Assembly (NCBI GenBank): GCA_902794535.1 | Contig: CADBHQ010000023.1 | Span: 1 to 64,000 of the forward strand | Direction of reading: 5' to 3' | From: Fibrobacter succinogenes | Lineage (GTDB): Bacteria > Fibrobacterota > Fibrobacteria > Fibrobacterales > Fibrobacteraceae | Length of the DNA: 64,000 nucleotides | In this document: piece by piece, positions 1 through 9,500 of the stretch | Position numbering within the stretch: the stretch's first letter is position 1 | Layout: each line of letters opens with the position of its first letter | Notes under the pieces: model-generated | Database searches by the model: none | Told to the model about the DNA's origin: nothing | What the model saw: only the letters and a program-made list of their open reading frames with translations | Position numbers and translations under genes: made by a program

Positions 1-1
1 C

Positions 2-3000
2 GTGCTCGGCTTGTGGGATAAGGATGAATCGTTCAAGAAGTCGCTGGACTCCCGTCCGGAAACTGAACCGTACACTTTCTACGATGGCCCTCCGTTTGCG
101 ACGGGCCTTCCGCACTACGGTCACCTGCTTGCCGGTACCATCAAGGATATCGTTCCGCGTTACTGGACCATGAAGGGCAAGAAGGTTCCCCGCGGTTTCG
201 GTTGGGACTGCCACGGTCTTCCGATTGAATCTCTCGTGCAGAACGAGCTCGGTCTCGCGGGCGTTGCCGAAATCCAGAAGCTCGGTGTCGACAAGTTCAA
301 CGAAACCTGCCGCGGCAAGGTGCTCAAGTACACCAGCGAATGGAAGAAGACCGTGCGCCGCATGGGCCGCTGGGTGGACTTCGACAAGGGCTACAAGACC
401 ATGGACAAGAACTTCATGGAATCTGTGTGGTGGGTGTTCAAGCAGTGCTTCGACAAGGGTCTCATCTATCAGGGCTACCGCATCCAGCCGTACAGCCCGG
501 CTCTCGCTACTCCGCTTTCGAACTTCGAAACGAACCAGGGCTATAAGGATCGTCAGGACCCGTCCCTGACCCTCATCTTCCCGCTCAACACGGATGAAGC
601 CAAGTTCAAGGACACGAGCATCCTCGTATGGACGACGACCCCGTGGACACTTTATTCCAACTTCTGCATTGTTGTGGGCCCGGACATGGACTACAACCTT
701 GTGGAACAGGACGGCAAGAAGTACTGGATTGCCGCAAGCCGTACCGCCGCTTACTTCAAGAACCCGAACATCGTGGATACCTGCAAGGGCTCTGAACTCG
801 TGGGCAAGGACTACGAACCGCTTTCCCGTATCTCCGACGAATTCGTGACGCCGGACCAGCTGTCCCGCCACTACAAGATTTACCCCGCCGACTATGTGAG
901 TACCGAAGACGGTACTGGCGCTGTGCATACCGCTCCTTCTTTCGGTGAAGAAGACTTTCAGAAGGGTGCTGAACTCGACCTCGGCCTTTTCGACCCGCTT
1001 GATACCGAAGGCAAGTTCACCGACAAGGTCCCGATGTGGAAGGGCCTTGGCGCTAAGGAAGCCGATAAGGAAATTATCCGCTTCTTCAAGGAACAGGGCC
1101 GCGTGTTCAAGCAGGACACGATTGTGCATAGCTACCCGCACTGCTGGCGTACCGGCGTTCCTCTGATTTACCGCGCCCTCAAGACTTGGTTCTTGAAGAT
1201 TGACGCGCCTGTTACTAGCAAGGACGGCGTGACCAAGACTTTGAAGGAATGGATGGTCGAAAACAACCAGACGGTGAACTGGGTTCCGGACCACATCAAG
1301 AACGGCCGTTTCGGCAAGTGGCTCGAAGGCGCCCGCGACTGGAACCTTTCCCGTAACCGCTTCTGGGGCACGCCGATTCCGGTGTGGCTCTCTGATGACG
1401 GCGACATGATTGCCGTGGGTTCTATCGAAGAACTCCAGCAGCTCACTGGCGTGAAGCTCGATGACTTGCACAAGCACTTTGTGGACAAGCTCACCATCGA
1501 AAAGAACGGCAAGGTCTACCGCCGCACGCCTGAAGTTTTCGACTGCTGGTTTGAATCCGGTTCTATGCCGTATGCTAGCCGCCATTACCCGTTCGAAAAC
1601 AAGGAACTCGTGGAACGTAGCTTCCCGGCTGACTTCATCGCCGAAGGCCTTGACCAGACTCGTGGTTGGTTCTACACGTTGACCGTGCTTTCTAACGCTC
1701 TGTTCCAGAAGCCCGCATTCAAGAACGTGATTGTGAACGGTATTATCTTGGCCGAAGACGGCTCCAAGATGAGTAAGTCTAAGCGCAACTACCCGGACCC
1801 GAACGACCTTATCGAACGCACGGGTGCCGACGCTATCCGCTTGTTCATGATCAACTCCGCCGCTTTGAAGGCCGAAGACCTGCGCTTCAGTGAAGAAGGC
1901 GTGAAGGGCATCGTGAAGCAGGTGATGCTCCCGCTCTGGAACGCTGTTGCATTCTTTGTCTCTAACCACAACGCCGATGCCGCCAAGGGCCAGCTCAACT
2001 GGAAGCCGGGTCAGGACGTCAAGAGCGACAACGAACTTGACCGCTGGATGCTTGCAACGCTGCAGGATTTGGCCGCCAAGGTCGAAGTGGAAATGAAGGC
2101 CTACCGCCTGTACAACGTGGTGCCCGCCGTGATTGCCGCGGTGGATGACCTCACGAACTGGTACGTGCGCCGCAGCCGTCGCCGCTTCTGGAAGTCTGAA
2201 AACGATGGCGACAAGAACGCCGCCTACGCTACCATGTACAAGGTGCTGGTGGACTTCTCCAAGATTCTCGCTCCGTTCCTCCCGCTCCTTGCCGAAGAAA
2301 TCTATCAGATTCTCGTGCGCGAAGTCGATGCCAACGCTCCGGTGAGCGTGCACCTCTGCGAATTCCCGAGCGCTGACAAGTCCCTGATGGACGAAAAGCT
2401 TGTGGAACGCATCGCCATGGTGCGTGGCATGGTCGAAATGGGCCGCGTGATTCGCGCTACGAACAACGTAAAGAACCGTATGCCGATTGCTAGCATGACG
2501 GTCGTTGCTCACGGTAAGGTCGAAAAGGACGTCGCCGAGACCATGAAGGACTTGATTCTCGAAGAACTCAACGTTCGCGAAATGAAGTTCCTCGAAGACG
2601 AAACCAAGCTCGTGCAGCTCTCCGCCAAACCGAACTTCCTCGCTATCAAGGCGAAGGGCCCGGACTATGCGAAGAACATGAAGGTGATTTCTGCCAAGCT
2701 CAACAGCCTCTCGGTTGACGAAATCAAGGCTCTCCAGGCTGGCGAAACTATCAAGTTCGAATTCGGTGAAGTTGGTGCCGACTGCTTGATGCTCAACCGC
2801 ATCGTGGCCGATGGCATGGCTGTGGAAGCCAACCAGCACTTCACCGTGGCTCTGGATTTGAAGATCACGGACGAACTTCGCCGTGCTTGCGTGGCTCGCG
2901 AACTCGTGAACCGCATCCAGAACCGCCGTAAGGACCAGAACTACGCCATCACCGACAAGATCGAAGTGACCTTGTTCAGCGCAAGCGAAGTCTTCAAGCA

Positions 3001-3136
3001 GGCTGTGGCTGAAAACGAAGCCTACATCGCTGGCGAGACGCAAGCTGTCGCTATCAAGTGGGCTGCCGCTGCCGATGGCTTGGAAGCTAACGACGCCGAC
3101 GGCGAGGCATTCAGCTTCACCACCGTTAAGGCTTAG
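2..3136 (+). CDS. ileS: Isoleucyl-tRNA synthetase, 5'-truncated by the window edge
   Basis: Charges tRNA-Ile with isoleucine in the cytoplasm. The frame is open from the first bases, so the true start and roughly the first 20 residues lie upstream; 1,044 residues are visible. Class I signatures are clear: the HIGH box reads PHYGH (visible residues 37-41) after FYDGPPFATGL, and the KMSKS loop reads GSKMSKSKRNYPDP near visible residue 590. The PFATGLPHYGH form and length above 1,040 aa fit the eukaryote-like IleS2 lineage rather than IleS1; many members of that lineage are less sensitive to mupirocin, which is untested here. Codon use is strongly biased to AAG, GAA and CTC, as expected of a highly expressed gene. 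Stop is TAG, followed by a GC-rich hairpin. Confidence 0.97.
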   Translation: MLGLWDKDESFKKSLDSRPETEPYTFYDGPPFATGLPHYGHLLAGTIKDIVPRYWTMKGKKVPRGFGWDCHGLPIESLVQNELGLAGVAEIQKLGVDKFNETCRGKVLKYTSEWKKTVRRMGRWVDFDKGYKTMDKNFMESVWWVFKQCFDKGLIYQGYRIQPYSPALATPLSNFETNQGYKDRQDPSLTLIFPLNTDEAKFKDTSILVWTTTPWTLYSNFCIVVGPDMDYNLVEQDGKKYWIAASRTAAYFKNPNIVDTCKGSELVGKDYEPLSRISDEFVTPDQLSRHYKIYPADYVSTEDGTGAVHTAPSFGEEDFQKGAELDLGLFDPLDTEGKFTDKVPMWKGLGAKEADKEIIRFFKEQGRVFKQDTIVHSYPHCWRTGVPLIYRALKTWFLKIDAPVTSKDGVTKTLKEWMVENNQTVNWVPDHIKNGRFGKWLEGARDWNLSRNRFWGTPIPVWLSDDGDMIAVGSIEELQQLTGVKLDDLHKHFVDKLTIEKNGKVYRRTPEVFDCWFESGSMPYASRHYPFENKELVERSFPADFIAEGLDQTRGWFYTLTVLSNALFQKPAFKNVIVNGIILAEDGSKMSKSKRNYPDPNDLIERTGADAIRLFMINSAALKAEDLRFSEEGVKGIVKQVMLPLWNAVAFFVSNHNADAAKGQLNWKPGQDVKSDNELDRWMLATLQDLAAKVEVEMKAYRLYNVVPAVIAAVDDLTNWYVRRSRRRFWKSENDGDKNAAYATMYKVLVDFSKILAPFLPLLAEEIYQILVREVDANAPVSVHLCEFPSADKSLMDEKLVERIAMVRGMVEMGRVIRATNNVKNRMPIASMTVVAHGKVEKDVAETMKDLILEELNVREMKFLEDETKLVQLSAKPNFLAIKAKGPDYAKNMKVISAKLNSLSVDEIKALQAGETIKFEFGEVGADCLMLNRIVADGMAVEANQHFTVALDLKITDELRRACVARELVNRIQNRRKDQNYAITDKIEVTLFSASEVFKQAVAENEAYIAGETQAVAIKWAAAADGLEANDADGEAFSFTTVKA

Positions 3137-3150
3137 TTGTCGGGATTGTT

Positions 3151-3170
3151 ATCCCCGCGAAGGCGGGGAT
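3151..3170 (+). terminator. GC-rich hairpin after ileS
   Basis: A perfect 8-bp stem (3151-3158 pairs with 3163-3170) with a GAAG loop lies 15 bases after the ileS stop. It is followed only by TTTCC, so the U-tract is poor. The arm sequence ATCCCCGC/GCGGGGAT resembles dispersed REP-like palindromes found in many bacteria. It could be a terminator, an mRNA 3'-end stabiliser or a repeat element. Confidence 0.45.
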
Positions 3171-3223
3171 TTCCTTGCCTAACTCAAAAAACTTTATCCT
3201 CGGAATCTAAAATTTCGAGGATA

Positions 3224-3241
3224 TTTTATATATTCACAACC
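3224..3241 (+). promoter_or_regulatory. Probable -10 box placing transcription start at the ATG
   Basis: TATATATT (3227-3234) is followed by exactly 7 bases and then the ATG at 3242, with no Shine-Dalgarno between. The same box-N7-ATG arrangement occurs before 15268 and 54160, which suggests a leaderless or near-leaderless mRNA. No convincing -35 is visible. Confidence 0.45.
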
Positions 3242-3772
3242 ATGAAATTTCTTAGGAACCTGATTCTCGTTTTGGCCTTGTTCCTGCCGGGTTATGCCTT
3301 GGCGGAAGCTGATTCGATTTATACACCTGAGGAAAAACCCTCAAGTTATAAGCCAATGTTTTTTGGATTGGAAATAGGTGCCGGAAGTGTGTTTGTGGCT
3401 GGATTGGAGTGGGGGTTCCCTTCTTTTTTAATCTATGAACAAAAGCGCCCTGATGGGGTAGAAGAATTGTGGACTCCGAATTATGGAATCGTGTGGACCG
3501 TTCGTACTCGATACTTCTATGATTCCATAGAAGAAGACCATGGTCTTTTGCTTAACCCGAATATTCAATATCTGCGTTTCTTTATTGGCCTCGCTTTAGG
3601 TCCCCAAGTGGGTTGGTTTTCTTCGACGGGGTTTGACTATGGGGCGTCCGTTCGTTTGAACTTGTTCTTTATAGCGGATCTTGAAGTTGGCTATCTAGTC
3701 AACAAAGAGGCGCCCTATGTGAATGTGATGTTCACACTATCCCTTCCGAGAATTGGATTGTTTGATCCTTAG
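3242..3772 (+). CDS. Predicted exported envelope protein, unknown family
   Basis: A 176-aa protein with a clear Sec signal peptide (MKFLRNLILVLALFLPGYALA, cleavage near residue 21). The mature part is rich in aromatic and alternating hydrophobic residues (for example IGAGSVFVAGLEWGF and ADLEVGYLV), the look of a small outer-membrane beta-barrel. I do not recognise a family. The frame is open further upstream, but ATG 3242 is chosen because it directly precedes the signal peptide and sits 7 bases after a TATATATT box. It is a single-gene unit. The next 264 bases are AT-rich and lead to the pilin operon. Confidence 0.75.
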   Translation: MKFLRNLILVLALFLPGYALAEADSIYTPEEKPSSYKPMFFGLEIGAGSVFVAGLEWGFPSFLIYEQKRPDGVEELWTPNYGIVWTVRTRYFYDSIEEDHGLLLNPNIQYLRFFIGLALGPQVGWFSSTGFDYGASVRLNLFFIADLEVGYLVNKEAPYVNVMFTLSLPRIGLFDP

Positions 3773-4036
3773 AATTGATTTTCTTATTCAGCTAGTCTAA
3801 GTTAATCGCGCTCCCCCAAAAATCCCTCGTAAGTGACGGTTATTTTACCAAAAAATGACGAAAAACTTACAGTGCTAATAAGTGTGAGAAATTGCACTTT
3901 TCTTTAGCGAAAATTTACATAAAATTCGCGTTTTTTGCGTTATTTCGCCATTTTTGTGTTTTTCTTGACCGTTTTGTAAAAAAATAAGTTATTTTAATAG
4001 GAGGCTGAAAACTTCAAGGCTGTGTAAGGTAGGATT
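3773..4036 (+). promoter_or_regulatory. AT-rich upstream region of the pseudopilin operon
   Basis: Non-coding and very AT-rich. It contains an inverted repeat AAGTG-N10-CACTT (3880-3884 with 3895-3899), whose left half includes TGTGA as in CRP-like sites although the right half is poor. Oligo-A/T runs flank it. A short AAGGTAGG before ATG 4037 is the probable ribosome-binding site of the first pilin gene. No ORF is supported here. Confidence 0.4.
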
Positions 4037-4615
4037 ATGCTGTTAGCAAAGCAAAATATTCGCACAAGAAAAGCTGGTTTTACTCTGGTTGAAGTCCTGG
4101 TAGTTGTCACTATCATGGGAATTCTTTCGGCTATGGGTGTTGTGGGCCTGCAGCGTGCCGTTGCCAATGCCCGCGTTAAAGACGCTGCTGTCAATACCGC
4201 AGCCTTTGTTGAACGTGTGGGTAATGAAGCAATCCGCATGTCCTCCGAAATTTGCCTTGCCCAGAGTGGCGATCAAAAAATTTTAGCGTATAAGGTGGAT
4301 TCTAAAACAGAATGCCACGGAACGCGTATCGATTCTTTGGTGATTGATGCCCCGAACAAGTTTACGACTATGGCAGCTTGCGGCATGCCGGCCGATGTCC
4401 CCAATATGCTGACATCTACCGATGTTAACAAGCGTTTCTTTAAGCCGAAAACGGGACTTTCTGCAGTACCGGTTGAAGGGGCAATCTGCATTCAGTATGG
4501 TTCCGACCAAATTTTTGGTGCGGCTCGAAAGCTTAAAACGTCCAATTCAGTTAGGGCGCAATGGAAGGTCGGAAACGATGTGACTGCAAATGGGGCTGAC
4601 TGGATGGACCTGTAG
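4037..4615 (+). CDS. Type II pseudopilin / type IV minor prepilin, GspH/FimT-like
   Basis: A 192-aa prepilin. The class III leader ends at Gly14 (RKAG), followed by FTLVEVLVVVTIMGILSAMG: Phe at mature +1, Glu at +5 and a long hydrophobic helix, so it should be cut and N-methylated by a PilD-type peptidase and assembled into a filament in the inner membrane/periplasm. The C-terminal globular domain has several Cys, fitting periplasmic disulfides. The start is chosen for the AAGGTAGG upstream. It is the first of four adjacent pseudopilin-type genes, with 18 bases to the next start. Position and size suggest the H/FimT role; the family assignment beyond 'prepilin' is inference. Confidence 0.88.
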   Translation: MLLAKQNIRTRKAGFTLVEVLVVVTIMGILSAMGVVGLQRAVANARVKDAAVNTAAFVERVGNEAIRMSSEICLAQSGDQKILAYKVDSKTECHGTRIDSLVIDAPNKFTTMAACGMPADVPNMLTSTDVNKRFFKPKTGLSAVPVEGAICIQYGSDQIFGAARKLKTSNSVRAQWKVGNDVTANGADWMDL

Positions 4616-4633
4616 TCTTTGGTTAGGTGGTGT

Positions 4634-5149
4634 ATGGCGATGGTGAACAGACATTCGGTTGTTAGGCCGTGTGCGCGTGGAAAGCGAGGCTTTGGCATTG
4701 TAGAGGTACTAATTGCTGCTGCCGTGCTCGGCTTTTTGTACATGGCAGTGATGAACTTGCAGGGTGGCAATCGTGATGCACTCCTTCGTATTCGTGGTCG
4801 CGATGGTGCGACCGAAGTAGCTCAGAATATTATTGATTCGTTGGGTTCGTTAGGTATTGCGAGCCTTTCAGATGCTAATCTGGGGGTCGGTGGCGATGGC
4901 AAGTTGAATCCCATTGCGATTCCGAATATTGAACGAACATGGAAAGGCCAGCCGGGTGTTATTGAACACGACATGAAGGTTGTTTATAACGCCGAAGTTT
5001 CTGTATCGCGTGACAATGAGTACATGGTGCAAAATTCCACGATGTTGCAGAATGTTTCTCACGTGTATGCGAAACGGCTTGATGTCAAGGTAAGCTGGCA
5101 GTTCAAAAACTCGATACAATCTATTGTAGTTTCGGGGGTGATTCGATGA
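4634..5149 (+). CDS. Pseudopilin / minor prepilin, GspI/PilV-like
   Basis: A 171-aa prepilin. Its leader ends RGKRG (residue 19), followed by FGIVEVLIAAAVLGFLYMAV, with Glu at mature +5. The reading frame extends to a TTG at 4619, but ATG 4634 has a GGTTAGGTGG ribosome-binding site and gives a normal leader; ATG 4640 is a further option. The gene overlaps the next one by 4 bases (ATGA at 5146-5149), so translation of the two is probably coupled. In secretion pseudopili the I subunit is the scaffold of the I-J-K tip complex; that role is inferred from gene order. Confidence 0.85.
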   Translation: MAMVNRHSVVRPCARGKRGFGIVEVLIAAAVLGFLYMAVMNLQGGNRDALLRIRGRDGATEVAQNIIDSLGSLGIASLSDANLGVGGDGKLNPIAIPNIERTWKGQPGVIEHDMKVVYNAEVSVSRDNEYMVQNSTMLQNVSHVYAKRLDVKVSWQFKNSIQSIVVSGVIR

Positions 5150-6519
5150 AACCCCTCAAAAAGTCGGGCTTTACCCTGATGGAACTTCTTGTCTACATGG
5201 CGATTGTAGGCATTGTTGTCATTGTCGCTGGACAGGCATTTAGCAATTCGACCAAGTTCCGCATTCGTACCGACAACATGATTAAGGCTACGCAAGAAGC
5301 CGAAAATGTAGGAACACTGTTCAAAGAAGACCTTGAACAAATGGGTGCGAAAAGTTCCAAGGAATCGAGCGGTGCGGGTGGATCGAGTGACGTGTTTTCG
5401 ACATTGGCCTTGGCTCAAGATGTTTATATGAAGGCATCCGATGTAGATGCGTCAAATATTGATAAGTCCTCGTATAAGCTTATTGCGGGCGCCAATGATG
5501 AAATCGTCTTTAGGCGCTTCCGATTTGATGATGCCGGACATTTTGTTGCGGTGGAAGAAATCGGGTGGTTTGTTGAAAATAAGACATTAAAGCGTTCTTG
5601 TCGCACGATATCGCCGTCTTCGGCAGGTACGGATTATTGCCCGAGTGGAAAAACTGCAGATCAGGCGAAAGCGGATGCCGTCAATATGGCGACAGGCGTG
5701 TCGAAATTCAATGTGACTCCCGCGATGCCTGGTGTACAGGATGGTTCCGTGGGTCAGCTGTTCCCTTATTGCTCTGCAGAGCCATGCCCCAAGGCTTTCC
5801 GTATGGTTGCTCGTGAAGGAGGTGGCGACTATATTGGCCTTACGATTTCTTCTGATGCGGAAACACACAAGATTGTTCATCTTTCTGGATTCGTAACCAA
5901 TTATGACAACAATACGAATGCCGTTTCTAGTACTTCGCCAAGAATTAACCAAGTGTATGCAATCGGAAATTCTGATGGCACCGGTTCTTGGTCGGCTCGT
6001 TGTAGCGAAGCGGGCAATCATTTTACGTTAGAAAAGAATACCCTGTACGAATTGTCCTTTGATATGATAAACAATGCGGATAAATCAAGGATGTTTATCC
6101 CGGGAACGGACCACATGGCGGTGGGCTTTAGAACTCAGGACGGTGCCAAGCCTGCTGGTTTAGATGACTTTATGTTCTTCCCGCCGGCGACAGATCAGGC
6201 GTCTGGTACACGGACAATGCGCTTTACGGTTCCCAATAAAATTGAGAATGTTTGCATTGCCTTTACGTTTGCGTGTTATTCACCGTTGGTCGCCAATGGT
6301 CGAATTACAATTTCTGACTTGCAGTTGAAAAAAGTTGAAACGGCAAATTACTCTTTTAACTACGCTTCGTCCAAGGAATTTCCTATCAAGGACAAGGAAC
6401 GTGTTAAAGCTTTTAAGATGGAGATGCAAGTAAATCGAGGGGATAAAAATGGTGCTAGTGGAGAGACGGGAAATGTCGTATTGATAATTCCGACTCCTAG
6501 CAATGGCCCGTATGATTAG
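5146..6519 (+). CDS. Pseudopilin / minor prepilin with extra domain, GspJ/PilW-like
   Basis: A 457-aa prepilin, about twice the usual GspJ/PilW length. The leader is MKPLKKSG, cut before FTLMELLVYMAIVGIVVIVAG, with Glu at mature +5. Residues about 9-225 resemble an ordinary J/W subunit. Residues about 225-398 form an insert with alternating aromatic and hydrophobic segments (YIGLTISSD, LYELSFDMIN, ITISDLQLKKVE) that looks like a beta-sandwich of the carbohydrate-binding-module type. The C-terminal tail (VNRGDKNGASGETGNVVLII) returns to a typical J-subunit ending. It overlaps the preceding gene by 4 bases, and the K-like gene starts 13 bases after its stop. Confidence 0.82.
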   Translation: MKPLKKSGFTLMELLVYMAIVGIVVIVAGQAFSNSTKFRIRTDNMIKATQEAENVGTLFKEDLEQMGAKSSKESSGAGGSSDVFSTLALAQDVYMKASDVDASNIDKSSYKLIAGANDEIVFRRFRFDDAGHFVAVEEIGWFVENKTLKRSCRTISPSSAGTDYCPSGKTADQAKADAVNMATGVSKFNVTPAMPGVQDGSVGQLFPYCSAEPCPKAFRMVAREGGGDYIGLTISSDAETHKIVHLSGFVTNYDNNTNAVSSTSPRINQVYAIGNSDGTGSWSARCSEAGNHFTLEKNTLYELSFDMINNADKSRMFIPGTDHMAVGFRTQDGAKPAGLDDFMFFPPATDQASGTRTMRFTVPNKIENVCIAFTFACYSPLVANGRITISDLQLKKVETANYSFNYASSKEFPIKDKERVKAFKMEMQVNRGDKNGASGETGNVVLIIPTPSNGPYD

Positions 6520-6532
6520 CGAGGATATCCCC

Positions 6533-9500
6533 ATGCAGACAACATCGAAAATAAATAAAGCAGGCGTTTCCTTAATCGCTGTACTTTTATTTATGCTTAT
6601 TGCGACTATCGCCGCAACCGCCACTTGGAAATGGATTTCAAGTGAAGGACGTTCTAGTGCGAGTCGTATGCTTAAGCGTGAGGCTTACCAAAGCTCCATT
6701 GCTGGAATCGAGAACACCCGAGCGTGGATGACTTTCCATGGTAATGATGTCGGTGCCTTGATTAAGCAGTATTATGATAATGGCAATCAACCGATTAAGT
6801 TGAACAACCGGTTGACTCCTTGGCTTCGTGCAGACCAGAATTATGATGTTTGGCTGACGGGTGTTAATACGGAGTCGGCTCATAACTTCAAGTTGAAAAT
6901 CCTTTCTCGAGGTACTTCGAGAGGGTCTTCTGTGCATACAGAAGCCGCCGTGCTTAATGTAGATGGTTTGTACCGGGTTAAGATTCCGAGCGAAAGCATT
7001 CCGATGGACTTTGACAAGGCCTTCTCGGGAACGTTGACGAATATGACTAACTCGCCGACAATTGAGTCTGCTATTGTCAATGGTGATTTTTCGGGTAACC
7101 AACCTTCTGTCGACAAGGAATTGGTTGTTACGGGTAACGTGACTTTGCAAGGCCCTGTTAATGGTGCAAAGGGCTTGGCTGGTGCGGATCTTTATGTGAA
7201 GGGTAACCTGACTTTAAATGGCAATACAAATATTGGTGGCCCGGGGAAGGTTGCCTATGTTGGCGGTGATGTTGTTAAGTGCGAAGGTGGTAGCGAATTC
7301 CATCCGAAGGGAGACTTTTTGGTAGAAGGAAGCTTCCCTGCAGATTGTAATATTGAAATCGATGGAAATATGACTGTCGGTGGAACCCTCTATCGTGATG
7401 GTGCTGATAGAAGGTTCAAGATTGGAAAGAACTTGGTGTTCAAGAAAAATGGCGACTTTAATTGGACCGGTGTTTCTACCCTGGTGGGTGGCGCTGGTAC
7501 TCATAAGGAAGGTGTTGGGAAAAAATCCTATTTGGCGAGTGTTTCCGGAAAAGATGCTAGCAATAACAGAATTGTTAATCTTGGAACGGATATTTATCTT
7601 TATTCGTCTTTCCCGGCTCAATATTGTCAGAATGGCTGCGTGATTAGCGATGAAGTCCACATGAATTCGTGCATGAACCGCTGCGCAGGTGGAACTGGCC
7701 TTGAGGCAAATACTTATTGTGAAGGCTTTTTCACTTCGTGTGCCGAAAAAGATTATGGAACGTATCGTTCTACTATTGGCGTTCCGGATAATCGATATTT
7801 CTCGTTTAAGTCTCCCGGCTCGAATGGAAGGGTGAGGTCTACTCGCATTTCTTCGTGGGACAGAAACGATAACGTTTTGAAAGATATCGGTGATGATTAT
7901 TGGAAAAACATCGATAAGATGAATGCCTATGGTCGTTTGATTAAAGAGGAAACGAATACGATTCCTCAGCCGGTTCTCCTTAAGGATTCTACCACATGGG
8001 CTCAGAAATCGGCTAATGCCCGCTGTCGAGAATTGGGATTCTTAAAGGTGGATAAATCCAACGCGGGAAAAATTGCTAATGGCGACATGCAAAATGACGA
8101 TAGCGTGTGGGTTGACCTCAATGATTGCTATCAGAAATTGTCTAACGAAGGCGACCCGATTCTTTATAATGGATTTATGGTCGTGAAGTTTGATGGCGGC
8201 GCGGGAATGAATATGAAGCAAACCGTCACCGAGGTGTTGAGGGGAAAATATGTTTTCTTCTTTGAATCTCAAATAAGCGGCGCCTTCTATTTGCCGCCTA
8301 CGACAGAAGAGACGACAATTATGCTGTTTACTTCGAGAGGTGGCGGAACGCTTTACTCTGCGAAAACAGATGCAGAACATGTTGGACCTTATGTTTTTAA
8401 CTATTTCATATACGCAGATGGTGGCACCGAAAGTCAATTGGAATTCAAGGAACTGCAAATAAATGGTTCTGTGGTGATGGCCAATGGCAGTAAGGCTGCG
8501 ATTTCTGATGGTGGCGTGCACTTGAATTATAATAGCAAAGTCCTTTCGGACCTTGCTCAGGCGGGAATAATTGAACAAAATCCCGAATATACGGCGGTTG
8601 TTAATGGTGATGAATCCGCTGCAGGAGGCTCTGGTGTCTCTGTTGCGGGTGGCCATGACGCATATTTCATTGCGACTGCTCCGCAACTCCATGTTACGCT
8701 GGTTAGCCAATCGGAAAGTTCCGAAGAAGCTCCTTCAGGAGCTGCGGCAAATGTCGAAGTTGCAACGTCGTTTATCGTTCTCCCTCGCGTTATCTATTTG
8801 CCTAAGAATCCTTATGGTAAATTGGGCGATTACTTTAGCGTGGTCAACTTGAATGGTGGCGCGGTTACCAAGAGTATGACAAACGTGTCGGGTTGTACCG
8901 AAATTCCGAAAGATCCGAATCTTTTGTATAATCGAACGGAAGGGGCTACGGCAGAATATCTCGCTCCTGGTTTGTATGAATGTAAATATACGGCAAATAG
9001 CCAAGAGGTTCCGTTCTACGTTAGAGTCCAGAATGAAACGGTGAGCAACGCTCCTTTTGTTCATTTTATGGACAGTCATCAGGAAATGAGCGCGAATTAT
9101 GAGGCCCCGCTTAAGTTGAAGTATATTTCGACTACGGGAGCGGAAGCTTTTGAAGTGACTATTTCGAAGCCCACGGGCTTGCCTGAATCGTGGGTCGTGA
9201 CGCCGCAGGCACCATTGAAGGCGGGAACGACTTGCGATGATGCTTCGCCGGAATGTACGTTTGCATTGCATTTTGATGATCAAAGCCCGCTGACGTTGTT
9301 TACGGTGAAAACCATTGATGCCGTCTCTGGAACGGTGGATTTCCAAATTGTCAATTGTTCGGGTTGCCAACCGGAAAATCCCAGTTCAGAAACCTTCTCG
9401 ATTTCTAATTCGGTGACGGTGAATCGTTTTGGAATCGCGGAATATTGCGGCGTGGGTGGCCCGGGTCATGGAAAGAGCGTTTGCGAACAGGGTGGCTCCT

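Noticed and set aside
3151..3170. The ileS-proximal palindrome as an insertion-sequence end
   Set aside because: No transposase, no second inverted copy flanking a unit and no target duplication; it fits a REP-like or terminator hairpin.
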